Source: Noviherbaspirillum sp. UKPF54 (GTDB taxonomy: Bacteria > Pseudomonadota > Gammaproteobacteria > Burkholderiales > Burkholderiaceae_D). From it: 64,000 bases of DNA. This document shows, piece after piece, positions 1 to 8,465 of the stretch (the stretch's first letter is position 1; each line of letters starts with the position of its first letter). The notes under the pieces were generated by a model. That model worked only from the letters and a program-made list of their open reading frames with translations. It was not told the origin of the DNA and searched no databases. The DNA is taken from contig NZ_CP040128.1 in the NCBI RefSeq assembly GCF_007874125.1, positions 806,001 through 870,000 on the forward strand. The letters run 5' to 3'. Made by a program: the position numbers and the translations under genes.

Positions 1-1257
1 ATGCCGGTTGAGCAGGTCGCGCACCAGATCGCGATTGTGCACGGTGTCCGGGTCGCGCGGGCGCAGCGCCAGCGACGCCTCATAAGAGTCGAGCGCTTGC
101 GCCAGCAGCCCCTGCCTGGCCAGCGCGTTGCCTCGGTTGTATAACGCATCGGGATCGCGCGCGCCTTCCAGCAGGCGCGCCGCTTCGTCATAGCGGCCGG
201 CGCGATAGTAAGCGGCGGCGCGCCAGCGCGGATCGGAGAAGCGTGCCGCCGCTGCCTCGAATTCGCCGCGCCGGAACAGCTGCCACGCATGGTAATCGGC
301 TATCGGAGCCGGACCGTTCGCTCGCGCAGGCTGCGGCATGCCGGCGCCCAGCAGCGCCGCCCCGGCCACCAGCGCAAGCACGCCGCGTCGGAATGCCAAT
401 GCCGCTAGCGGCAACAGCGCAAGCACCAGCCAGTAGCCGGCATCGGCCGTGCCGCGATTCGCCCGGTCCCGATCTTCCATCCAGCCGCGCTCGCCCGCCA
501 GCCTGGCAACCAGCGCATCGATGTCCCGGTTGTCGCCGTGCAGCCGCAGCGCCATGCCGTTCGTCCCGGGCGCCTCAGACGGCGCGGCCAGAAGTAGCGA
601 CAGCCGCACGCCCGCAGGCGCGGCGGCGTCGATTTTGGATTGGTTTGCGGCGTCGCTTGCTGCGCTGATCCAAACGATATCGAGCGCGCCTCCGGCACGA
701 TGTGAATTACGCTCCAGCACCATCGCGGCCATGCGCATCGCTTCGTCCGGCCTGTTGCCGGGAACCGGCACGATCCCTGTTTCGAGCTCGGGTACAAACA
801 GCGCGATGGTTTCGACGTCGCTGGTGGGCGGCACGACCAGGTACGGTTCGCCGGCATAGACCAGCAGCGCGGTCTGGCCATCGGGCAGCGCGTGCAGCAG
901 GTGCAGGATCTTCGGCTTCACCTGTTCCAGGTACGGCGCCATGTCGGCGGACAGATCGACCACCAGCACGCGCAGCGCCGCGCTGCGGTAGGCCGCTTGC
1001 GGTTGGCTGGACAACCCGGGGCCGGCCAGCGCCAGCACCGCGAGCAGCGCACCGGCCGTCACGGCGATCAGGCCGAAGCGGCGTGTGCGCGGCGCGCCGC
1101 GCACCAGCAGATGCGGCAGCAGATGCGCGTCGATCACCTTGCGCCATGCCGTCTCGCCGGCGGCGGATGCACGCCGCAGCCGCCATATCAGAAAAGCGAT
1201 CGGCAGCAATGTGAGCAGCCACCAGGGCCGCAGCAGCACGGGCAGGGCGGCGCTCAT
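1..1257 (-). CDS. batB: BatB-like vWA protein fused to BatC-like TPR region (partial, 3' end outside window)
   Basis: Open from the ATG at 1257 to the window edge (419 codons, no stop seen), so the C-terminus is missing. Two N-terminal membrane segments (about residues 8-25 and 62-80) precede a von Willebrand A-like domain (about 90-260), then two more hydrophobic segments (about 283-325), then a periplasmic-looking stretch with TPR-like helices containing YNRGNALARQG (about 335 to the end). This is the BatB plus BatC arrangement known from Bat (Bacteroides aerotolerance) operons. The metal-site motif that should read DxSxS reads D101-L-S-A-D105, so classic MIDAS metal binding may be lost. 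The start overlaps the stop of batA (ATGA), which implies translational coupling. Family knowledge suggests an inner-membrane complex assisted by MoxR. The substrate is unknown. Confidence 0.82.
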   Translation of the reverse strand, partial: MSAALPVLLRPWWLLTLLPIAFLIWRLRRASAAGETAWRKVIDAHLLPHLLVRGAPRTRRFGLIAVTAGALLAVLALAGPGLSSQPQAAYRSAALRVLVVDLSADMAPYLEQVKPKILHLLHALPDGQTALLVYAGEPYLVVPPTSDVETIALFVPELETGIVPVPGNRPDEAMRMAAMVLERNSHRAGGALDIVWISAASDAANQSKIDAAAPAGVRLSLLLAAPSEAPGTNGMALRLHGDNRDIDALVARLAGERGWMEDRDRANRGTADAGYWLVLALLPLAALAFRRGVLALVAGAALLGAGMPQPARANGPAPIADYHAWQLFRRGEFEAAAARFSDPRWRAAAYYRAGRYDEAARLLEGARDPDALYNRGNALARQGLLAQALDSYEASLALRPRDPDTVHNRDLVRDLLNRH

Positions 1258-2171
1258 GCGCCGGCTCCACGCGCGCGGCGCAACGCCAGCCAGGCGGCGA
1301 GCGCCAGGGCAAGAGACAGCGGCCACGGATACAGTTCGCGCACCGGCGTAAGCGCGAGCGGGTCCAGCTTCACCGCTTCGATCCGGTCGATCTCGCGGAA
1401 AAAGCTGGCGATGGCGGCGCCGTCGGTGGCGCGCAGATAGATGCCGCCGGTCTGGTCGGCGATGCCGCGCAGCGTTGCCTCGTCCAGGCCGGCGGGAGGG
1501 CCGATGCCGACCACGTGCACGCGCACGTTTTCGCGCTGCGCCAGCCACGCCGCCCGCAACGGCGCCAGCGTGCCGGCGGTGTTGGCGCCGTCGGTCAGAA
1601 GCGCCAGCACGCGGTCCTCGCCGCGCGCGGCCCGCAGGCGCTTGGTCGCGAGGGCGATCGCGTCGCCCAGCGCCGTTTCCCGGCCTGCGAGTCCGGTTTC
1701 CGCGCCATCCAGCGCGGAGCGCACCGCCTGCAGGTCGAACGTCAGCGGCGTATGCAGGTAGGCTTGCGTGCCGAACACCACCAGCCCGATGCGGTCGCCT
1801 TCGCGGCGCCGGATGAAATCGCCGGCAAAGCGGCGCGCCGCCTGCAGGCGCCCGGCGGCTTGACCGTCGAGCAGCAGGTCGCGCGTGGCCATGCTGGCCG
1901 ATACGTCCAGCGCGAGCATCAGTTCGCGCCCGTGCACCGCTTGCATCACCGGCTCGCCCGGCGCTTGCGGGCGAGCAGCGGCGAGCAGCAGCAACAGCCA
2001 GGCGAGGGCCGAGATCCACAACGGCGAAGAGCCGCGCGCCGTTCCTGCTGGCGGCACCTCCGGCAGGCGCGGAAGACGCAACGCCAAGCCGGCATCCAGC
2101 GGAGGCAGCAGGCGGCGCAGCAGCCACGGCAGCGGCAGCGCCAGGAAAATCCAGGGCCAGGCCAGGCTCAT
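1254..2171 (-). CDS. batA: BatA-like inner-membrane von Willebrand A protein
   Basis: 305 residues. The start at 2171 was chosen because it overlaps the upstream stop as ATGA and because the longer upstream extension is arginine-rich shadow sequence. N-terminal membrane segments lie at about 6-24 and 51-67 and one at the C-terminus (about 283-300). The vWA domain between them carries an intact MIDAS start, D89-V-S-A-S93, followed by the conserved GDRIGLVVFG-type strand. In Bat operons BatA and BatB are paired membrane vWA proteins that are thought to work with the MoxR ATPase. The exact role is not settled in the literature. Position and overlaps place it fourth in a five-gene operon. Confidence 0.88.
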   Translation of the reverse strand: MSLAWPWIFLALPLPWLLRRLLPPLDAGLALRLPRLPEVPPAGTARGSSPLWISALAWLLLLLAAARPQAPGEPVMQAVHGRELMLALDVSASMATRDLLLDGQAAGRLQAARRFAGDFIRRREGDRIGLVVFGTQAYLHTPLTFDLQAVRSALDGAETGLAGRETALGDAIALATKRLRAARGEDRVLALLTDGANTAGTLAPLRAAWLAQRENVRVHVVGIGPPAGLDEATLRGIADQTGGIYLRATDGAAIASFFREIDRIEAVKLDPLALTPVRELYPWPLSLALALAAWLALRRARGAGA

Positions 2172-2638
2172 CGCGGATTCGCTTTCAGCCAGTGGCGTGC
2201 CGCCGCAATCAGGGCCGCTGCCTGCGCCGCGTCCATTTCGCTGCCCGCCCGGTACGGGAATGCTTCGAGGGCGGCGCCGGCGCCATGGCAAAACGCGCCG
2301 TTGCCGCCATGCGCATCGAGAAAGCGCAGCCAATCCTTGCCGGTCAGTCCGGCAACGTCCGACTGCGGATAGCGCGCCATCGCATGGCGCCGCAGCAGGC
2401 GCGACAAGCCACCTGCAAGACGTGCGGCGTCGCGCTCGCGTGCATGCGCTGCCACCAGCTCGTCAAGCGCGCGCAGCGCGGCGCGCAATGCCCTCCTGCG
2501 CCACAGCCGCCGCGCGTACCAGAGCGCGAGAAAGAACGCCAGCATTCCGGCGGCCGGCAGCCAGTCAGGCAGCAGCCACGGGGCGGGAGGCGCGGGCAGG
2601 TGAATGTCGCGCAGCGCGTCGAGCGAATTTGCGTTCAT
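2168..2638 (-). CDS. DUF4381 family membrane protein of MoxR/Bat operon
   Basis: 156 residues. The start ATG at 2638 overlaps the stop of the DUF58 gene and the stop overlaps the batA start, so both junctions are ATGA-type. One membrane helix at about residues 27-44 is followed by an arginine-rich cytoplasmic region with a helical domain (ALDELVAAH, TGKDWLRFLDAH). DUF4381 proteins are known almost only from MoxR/DUF58/vWA operons, where they are regarded as part of the membrane complex. No catalytic residues are visible. Function is inferred from position only. Confidence 0.8.
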   Translation of the reverse strand: MNANSLDALRDIHLPAPPAPWLLPDWLPAAGMLAFFLALWYARRLWRRRALRAALRALDELVAAHARERDAARLAGGLSRLLRRHAMARYPQSDVAGLTGKDWLRFLDAHGGNGAFCHGAGAALEAFPYRAGSEMDAAQAAALIAAARHWLKANPR

Positions 2639-3582
2639 GGCTGGCAGTCGGTCGAGCGCGGTCCGGGCAGGGCGGGAAATGCCTGCCGCAGCATGGCTTC
2701 CAGCGGATCGTTGGTGGCAAGCGGCAGCAGCGTGGCGCGGCAGCGCCTTGCCAGTGCCTGCAGATGACTGCAGCGCCGCGCGAAGGCGGCGCCATGCGCG
2801 GCTCGCGCCTCGGCGGTACGCAGGTCCAGCGTTGCGCTGCGCTTGCCGTCGGTGAGGCGATAGCGCCCGGCCGGCGCCTCCGCTTCGAACGTGTCGTACA
2901 CCTGCACGAGCGCCAGTTCGGCGCGCCGGGCGAGCAGGGAGATTTCGTGCGCGGCAGCGTCGTCGAGTGCCGTGAAGTCGCTGACCAGCACAGCCAGGCT
3001 GCCGGGCTGCAGCATGCGCGCAAGCGAGCGCAACGGCGCCGTCATGTGCGACTCGCCGTCCGCCGGCGCCTCGGCCGAGGCTTGTGCGATGCAACGCAGC
3101 AGTTCGAGCGTGCCATGCCGGTCCGCATGCGCGTGCATTTCCCGCCGTGCATCGCCGTTCCACACCACGCCGCCGACGCGGTCGCCGCCTGCGTGCGCCA
3201 TCCATGCCAGCAGGGCCGCGGCGCGCGCGGCGATCACCGACTTGAAGGCGACGCGCGTGCCGAAGCGCATGCTCGGGCCGAGATCGACCAGGATGCGCAG
3301 CGCTCGTCCGCGCTCTTCCTGGAACAACTTGGTATATGGCCGGCCGCGGCGCGCGGTCTGGCGCCAGTCGATGCTGCGCACGTCGTCGCCCGCCTGGTAG
3401 GGACGTACTTCGGCGAATTCCATGCCGCGGCCGAGGCGGCTAGACGCATGCGCGCCTGGCGCCGGCGACAGGCGCGCGGGACAGGCACCACCGGCGACGC
3501 GTTCGCGCAGCGCGATCAGTTCGTGCAGCGATGCGGCCGTGCCGGCCGGGGCGTATTCCGGATACACGGCGTCCGGCGTCAT
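2635..3582 (-). CDS. DUF58 domain protein (vWA-like fold)
   Basis: 315 residues, no membrane segment. The DUF58 signature (VRPYQAGDDVRSIDWRQTAR) lies at about residues 60-80, preceded by the LGRGMEF motif. The C-terminal half resembles a von Willebrand A fold: ILVDLGPSM, with the second serine of the metal site replaced, then AVLVSDF. DUF58 proteins are the regular partner of MoxR AAA ATPases. The start overlaps the moxR stop by ATGA and the stop overlaps the DUF4381 start, which fits strict co-translation. A role as MoxR target or adaptor is family-level inference. Confidence 0.86.
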   Translation of the reverse strand: MTPDAVYPEYAPAGTAASLHELIALRERVAGGACPARLSPAPGAHASSRLGRGMEFAEVRPYQAGDDVRSIDWRQTARRGRPYTKLFQEERGRALRILVDLGPSMRFGTRVAFKSVIAARAAALLAWMAHAGGDRVGGVVWNGDARREMHAHADRHGTLELLRCIAQASAEAPADGESHMTAPLRSLARMLQPGSLAVLVSDFTALDDAAAHEISLLARRAELALVQVYDTFEAEAPAGRYRLTDGKRSATLDLRTAEARAAHGAAFARRCSHLQALARRCRATLLPLATNDPLEAMLRQAFPALPGPRSTDCQP

Positions 3583-4550
3583 GGCACCGGAACCTGACGC
3601 AGCAGTTTTTCAATGAACGTGTCGGCACTCATGCCCAGCGCCAGCGCTTCGTAGTCCAGCAGCACGCGATGCCGCAGCACATCCGGCGCGAGCGCCTGGA
3701 TATCCGCCGGCGACACGTAGTCGCGCCCGGCCAGCCATGCCCGCGCGCGTGCACAGCGTTCGAGCGAGATGCTGCCGCGCGGGCTGGCTCCGAAACGCAC
3801 CAGTCCGGCCAGCGCGGCATCGGCCTGCTCCGGCTGTCGCGTGGCGCCGACCAGCCGCACGATATAGTCTTCCAGCTCGGGCGCGAGATGCAGGTCGAGC
3901 ACGGCGTTGCGCGCCGCCAGGATCTGTTCGCGCGTGGCAACCGGCTCGGGCGGCACATTGCGTGCGGTGCGTGCCTCGGCGCGCGCCAGTGCCAGGATGT
4001 CGCGTTCGACGCCGGCATCGGGATAGCCGATGCGCACATGCATCAGGAAGCGGTCGAGTTGCGCCTCCGGCAGCGCGTAGGTGCCTTCATGTTCGATCGG
4101 GTTCTGGGTCGCCATCACCAGGAACAGCGGCGGCAACGGGTGGCTCGCCTGGCCGATCGTGATCTGGCGCTCCGCCATTGCCTCCAGCAGCGCCGATTGC
4201 ACCTTGGCCGGCGCGCGGTTGATCTCGTCGGCCAGCACGAATTCATGGAACAGCGGCCCGCGCTCGAAATGGAAGCTGCCATCCTGCGGCCGGAATACCT
4301 CGGTGCCGGTCAGGTCGGCCGGCAGCAGGTCGGGCGTGAACTGCAATCGGTGGAAGCTGCCTTCGATCAGCGTCGCCAGCGCCTTGATCGCGCGCGTCTT
4401 GGCCAGGCCGGGCGCGCCTTCCAGCAGCAGGTGGCCGTCGGCCAGTAGCGCGATCAGCAGGCGCTCGTTGAGCGACTGCTGGCCCAGCACCTGCGCATCG
4501 AGGCGGGATGCCAGGCGGGTGAAGACGTCGTGCAAGGGAGTGTGGCTCAT
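3579..4550 (-). CDS. moxR: MoxR-family AAA+ ATPase
   Basis: 323 residues, soluble. Walker A is GAPGLAKT (about residues 44-51), Walker B is VLADEINR, and a sensor/arginine region follows (TQNPIEHEGTYALPEAQLDRF), all typical of MoxR ATPases. First gene of the operon that continues through DUF58, DUF4381, batA and batB. MoxR proteins act as chaperone-like ATPases that help assemble metal-dependent or vWA-containing complexes. The upstream Shine-Dalgarno is weak, so the start is supported mainly by family length and the lack of other in-frame candidates. Its divergent neighbour is an LtaS-like sulfatase with a shared 328-bp gap. Confidence 0.92.
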   Translation of the reverse strand: MSHTPLHDVFTRLASRLDAQVLGQQSLNERLLIALLADGHLLLEGAPGLAKTRAIKALATLIEGSFHRLQFTPDLLPADLTGTEVFRPQDGSFHFERGPLFHEFVLADEINRAPAKVQSALLEAMAERQITIGQASHPLPPLFLVMATQNPIEHEGTYALPEAQLDRFLMHVRIGYPDAGVERDILALARAEARTARNVPPEPVATREQILAARNAVLDLHLAPELEDYIVRLVGATRQPEQADAALAGLVRFGASPRGSISLERCARARAWLAGRDYVSPADIQALAPDVLRHRVLLDYEALALGMSADTFIEKLLRQVPVP

Positions 4551-4878
4551 GGCTGCTTACACCACCCTCGTGCAAACGGGACGGCACAGATCAGAGAATG
4601 CCGGACCTGGGCGGTCCAGAGCGAAATACATTCCAGTCTCAGCAAATCCATCGGGATTTTTCCTTGGTCGATTTTGTACAGGGGAGCGGAGTTGCAAGAA
4701 CGCGGCGGTGAAGTCAGAACAGGCGCCGGCGATGCTGAAATGTTTCTTGTCATTATGCCTTGGGCATGATTTCAGAACCTTGCCGTGAATCAACGTTTAA
4801 CTACGTCAATCAGGTGTACATTCCAGCGTTGTCACGCCTAGGGTTGAAAATCAAGTTGGTGGAAGAGGATATTTCGTT
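4551..4878. other. Intergenic region between divergent moxR and sulfatase genes
   Basis: 328 bases without a convincing gene. It should hold the promoters of both divergent units. The stretch just before 4879 contains a good Shine-Dalgarno (GGAAGAGG at 4861-4868). A weak FNR-like sequence (8 of 10 conserved bases) lies at 4780-4793. I do not call a promoter here. Confidence 0.4.
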
Positions 4879-7530
4879 GTGAGCAATGACAAAGTCAAGG
4901 CGAGCATGGCGCCGTTTCTGGCTTGGGGGGCATATCGTGCCGCCTTGCTGCATCTTTTTCTGAGCCTGGGCTTGCAAGCGCAAAACCTCTGGTGGACGCA
5001 GAACGTGGCTGCCGCGCCCGGCACGATGTCGCAGCAAGCGGGAGGTTTGCTGCTATTCCAGTGGAGCAGCGTGCTGGTAGCCTTGCTTGTCGCGGCCATG
5101 GTCGCGGCACTGCTGCGCCTGGGCGCCGCGCGTTCGAGTTTGGCGGTTTCGGCGGCGGCCGGCCTCTTGTTAATCGCCGATGCCTGGGCTTTTCGTGTAC
5201 TTGGCGACCACCTGAGCGTCGCGTTTCTCCCTTTTGCCGAAACGCCAGCCTTCCTGACCAGCTCGCTGCTGGCCGAAATCGACTTCCTGATTCCGCTCGA
5301 TCTGCTGTTACTGGCGTTGGGTATTGCCTGGCAGGCGCGCGGGCGAACAAGCCTTTCCGGCGGAGGCGGGTACGTGGGAAAGCGGCCTCTCGTCCTGGCC
5401 GGCGCGGTTGTCGCCTACCTGGCGCTGGACGCCGTCGCCTTCCGTTTTGTCGCGCCTCCCGAATTGTCCTGGCATCCGATCGCCAGTCTCATGCGCAATT
5501 TGATGACGACGCGCACGCCCCAGCCAGTCGCCTATGACGCCGCCTATGACCTGGAGACGGCGGTCAGGCCGGTCTTCGAGCAGCAGCCGATCGATGCCGC
5601 GGAATCGGCGCGGCTGGCCTCCGCGGCCGCCTCGGTGGAGCGCACGCTGCGGCCGAATATCGTGCTGGTGGTGTTCGAGTCAACCGGTGCGCGCCAGTTA
5701 TTGCACGACGGAGAAGTCGACCCGGCGGTGACGCCCAACCTTGCCCGCCTGGCGCGACACGGCGTGCTCTTCGATCAGGTGTATGCAAACATTCCGGGCA
5801 CGGCGCATGCCAATCTTGCGATGAGCACCGGCGGCCGGTATCCGACCGCGCAGAGCATCACCGACTTGATGCGCTATCCCTATACGGGCGATATCCTGGC
5901 ACGCCGCCTCAAGCAGAAGGGTTACCGTACGGGCCTTTTTGCCAGTTCCGACCTCGGCTATCTCGAAACACGGCGTTTCTTCGCGCAGGCCGGTTACGAC
6001 GTCCTCTCCGACTTTGGGCAGCTTTCTCCGGACCGGCAGAACGAGTTGCGGCTCAACAGTTGGGGCGGACGCGACGACGCGACGGCTGAATCCGCAGCCG
6101 CATGGCTTGATCAAGCGGGCAGCGCCGACCAGCCATTTTTCCTGCATTTCATGACCAATGCGCCACATCACCCGTTCCAGATACCGCCGGGCTTTCCGAA
6201 GCTTCTCGCTGGTGACGATATGCATAGCCGTTACCTGAATGCGCTGCATTATGCAGACGCGGCCCTGGGAACTTTGGTGCGCAAGATCGAAGCTTCCGGA
6301 AAAGCAGATCGGACCGTATTCGTGATCACCGGCGACCATGGGGAGGCGTTCAACCGGGTGGCCTGGAGAAACCAGGGCCACCGGCAGGGCCTGTACGAAG
6401 AAGGCATCAGGACCTTTCTGCTTGTCTCGTCGCCGGCTATTCCTGGCGCATTACGCTCGCGCAGGATCGGCAATCATGGCGACCTGCTGCCTACGGTTGC
6501 CGCGCTGACCGGGGACCAGCCGCCGATGGTGCCGGGCCAGAACCTGCTGGGCGATCGTTTCCAGCAGCGTACGGCGTTTTTTCAATTCGGCCATGCATCG
6601 GGATCGTGGGGCTTGCGTGACGGTCGATGGAAATACATCAGCCCGCGTGCCGGTGCGTCGCCCGAACTCTACGATCTGGATGCCGATCCGGATGAGCGCG
6701 TCAACCTGGCCGATAAAGAAAAAGAGAGAGCGCGGCGCTATGATCAACTGTGTTCGATCTGGTATTTCGGCCGCAATGCCGAATTCAGGGAGTTCTTGTC
6801 CGGCTACCCCATCGCCGCGACAGCAGTGGGACCGCGCGAGGCCCGCCTCGGGCTGGAGGCGCTGACGGCGGGCGTGCTGGTCCCGGACGGCAGCCGGTCA
6901 TTTTTTGCGGCCGCGCGGACCGCCAATCCCGCTGACCGCATCGCGCTCGAAACGAGCTGGCGGCCGGCCCAGGTGGAGCGTCGTATCGTCTATCACTGGC
7001 AATCGCCGGCGGGGAAACAGATCGACAGCACGCAAGTGCTGCGCCCTCAAGTCACGCAGCAGCGCGTCTTTCTTCCGGGGGAGGCACCATGGCCGGCCGG
7101 CAGCTGGCAGCTGACTGTCGATGTGGATGGGCAGAGGGTGGGCGCGACCCAGCTCGAGGTGACTCCGGATGTCCGGGCACGCGCACCAGCCGGTTATCGC
7201 TGGCCCGAACTGGTCAGTTTGCATATTGGTCGCGACTCCGCGGGACACGCCATGCCGGTGCGCGAGATTCCTGCGGGAGAACCCGTCAGATTCGAGTCCG
7301 AATGGAACATGAGCGACCAGGATCGGGTGCTGTCCTATGTCCTCGTCGCTCCTTCAGGGGGAAGCACTACTGAGACATTCACGCTGGCGGCGCATCAGTT
7401 CTGGCACAACGTTACGCTGACCCCGCCACGCGATGTCGAGCTGGGCGAATGGTCGCTGGTCGTTGTGTACAGGGACAGGGAAATCGCGCGCAGAAAATTT
7501 CGTATCGGCGCGCCTTCCTCCTCGTTGTGA
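4879..7530 (+). CDS. LtaS-like membrane-anchored sulfatase / phosphoglycerol transferase family protein
   Basis: 883 residues with a GTG start at 4879 preceded by GGAAGAGG. The N-terminal ~190 residues hold about five membrane helices. The periplasmic alkaline phosphatase/sulfatase domain follows (about 258-600). The predicted nucleophile Thr269 lies in VVFESTGA, and metal-binding residues lie in ITGDHGEAFN (DHG) and in the TNAPHHPF histidine region. The architecture matches LTA synthase-like enzymes, which in Gram-negatives include OpgB-type phosphoglycerol and EptA-type phosphoethanolamine transferases. About 230 residues after the catalytic domain form a beta-rich C-terminal region not normal for LtaS, possibly for glycan binding. 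The acceptor substrate cannot be read from the sequence. It is convergent with the ccsA gene and not part of that block. Confidence 0.78.
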   Translation: MSNDKVKASMAPFLAWGAYRAALLHLFLSLGLQAQNLWWTQNVAAAPGTMSQQAGGLLLFQWSSVLVALLVAAMVAALLRLGAARSSLAVSAAAGLLLIADAWAFRVLGDHLSVAFLPFAETPAFLTSSLLAEIDFLIPLDLLLLALGIAWQARGRTSLSGGGGYVGKRPLVLAGAVVAYLALDAVAFRFVAPPELSWHPIASLMRNLMTTRTPQPVAYDAAYDLETAVRPVFEQQPIDAAESARLASAAASVERTLRPNIVLVVFESTGARQLLHDGEVDPAVTPNLARLARHGVLFDQVYANIPGTAHANLAMSTGGRYPTAQSITDLMRYPYTGDILARRLKQKGYRTGLFASSDLGYLETRRFFAQAGYDVLSDFGQLSPDRQNELRLNSWGGRDDATAESAAAWLDQAGSADQPFFLHFMTNAPHHPFQIPPGFPKLLAGDDMHSRYLNALHYADAALGTLVRKIEASGKADRTVFVITGDHGEAFNRVAWRNQGHRQGLYEEGIRTFLLVSSPAIPGALRSRRIGNHGDLLPTVAALTGDQPPMVPGQNLLGDRFQQRTAFFQFGHASGSWGLRDGRWKYISPRAGASPELYDLDADPDERVNLADKEKERARRYDQLCSIWYFGRNAEFREFLSGYPIAATAVGPREARLGLEALTAGVLVPDGSRSFFAAARTANPADRIALETSWRPAQVERRIVYHWQSPAGKQIDSTQVLRPQVTQQRVFLPGEAPWPAGSWQLTVDVDGQRVGATQLEVTPDVRARAPAGYRWPELVSLHIGRDSAGHAMPVREIPAGEPVRFESEWNMSDQDRVLSYVLVAPSGGSTTETFTLAAHQFWHNVTLTPPRDVELGEWSLVVVYRDREIARRKFRIGAPSSSL

Positions 7531-7582
7531 GCCGGCTATCGAGGCGCCGCACAGGCGCTTCGGACAGCGGGCTCTTGGCTGC

Positions 7583-8404
7583 CTACACCATCCCCTTGTG
7601 CAGAGCCGTCGTTACGAACGGGATGCCGAAAAAGGTGAAGAAGGCGATCAGCCAGGTCGTCAGCACCAGCATCGCGTTGGTCGTCGGCCGCGTGCGGAAC
7701 GTGGCGCGCACATGCAAGGTCAGCCCGACCGCCAGCCAGGTGACCAGAGACCATATCTCCAGCTTGTCCCACGACCAGTAGTGGCCCCAGGCATTCTGCG
7801 CCCAGATCGAACCGGCGACGATGCCGAGCGTGTCGAAGATCAGCGCCAGCGCCATGCAGCGGTACGCGGTCTTGTCGAGCGCCGCGTCGGGCTGCAGGTG
7901 CGCCAGGCGCTTGTGCCCGATGCCGGCTGCGCGCAGCAGCACGATGCCGCTCATGCCCAGCGCCACGAAGGCGCACCCCATGAACAGCTTGATGAAGCCG
8001 ATATGGACAAACAGCCAGACCGTGTCATAGGTGGGCGGCAGCGACGATTCCTTGACGGGGATTAGCAGCATCCACGCCATGAGCATGATCACCACCGGCA
8101 TCAGCACGGCGGCGAACACCCTGACTTTAGGCAGTCGCCAGTAAGCGATCAGCAGCGCCAGCATCAGGCCCCACACGTTAGCCGAAAGCATTTCGAAGCC
8201 GTTCCCGACCGGCAGGTGGCCGATGCGCATCCAGCGCGCGCCGATGGCGACGGTATGCGAGGCTACGGCTAGCGCGATCAGGGCCAGCATGCTGCGCTCG
8301 GGACGTTTGCGGAGTACCGCCGCGAAGATCGCGACGACGGTGATCACCGAATAGATGACAATGGCGATCCAGAGCGCGATCGTTTCAAGTTTCAGCAGGT
8401 CCAA
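7583..8404 (-). CDS. ccsA: CcsA/ResC-type cytochrome c biogenesis protein
   Basis: 273 residues, about eight membrane helices. The heme-handling WWD motif is clear: WGHYWSWDKLEIWSLVTW (about residues 206-223), flanked by conserved histidines (VHIGF at 134 and LHVRATF at 231). CcsA and ResB/CcsB together form system II, which moves heme across the inner membrane and attaches it to CXXCH sites. The start is a TTG at 8404 with AAGGA nine bases upstream. This is the last gene of the 14-kb cytochrome block and its partner ResB lies in the same block at 13055-14053. This suggests a maturation machine dedicated to the local multiheme cytochrome. Confidence 0.9.
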   Translation of the reverse strand: MDLLKLETIALWIAIVIYSVITVVAIFAAVLRKRPERSMLALIALAVASHTVAIGARWMRIGHLPVGNGFEMLSANVWGLMLALLIAYWRLPKVRVFAAVLMPVVIMLMAWMLLIPVKESSLPPTYDTVWLFVHIGFIKLFMGCAFVALGMSGIVLLRAAGIGHKRLAHLQPDAALDKTAYRCMALALIFDTLGIVAGSIWAQNAWGHYWSWDKLEIWSLVTWLAVGLTLHVRATFRTRPTTNAMLVLTTWLIAFFTFFGIPFVTTALHKGMV

Positions 8405-8465
8405 GCGAATGTATCCTTAACGAAGTTGATAGTGAGAGGGGAGTTGCGGCACGATCATGGCGCGC

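Noticed and set aside
243..881. ORFs of 136-158 codons on both strands across 243-881
   Set aside because: They are shadows of the partial batB frame, which runs unbroken from 1257 to the left edge and has recognisable vWA and TPR sequence.
7542..7556. GCGCC/GGCGC hairpin between the sulfatase and ccsA genes as terminator
   Set aside because: Short stem with no T-run on either strand; too weak to call.
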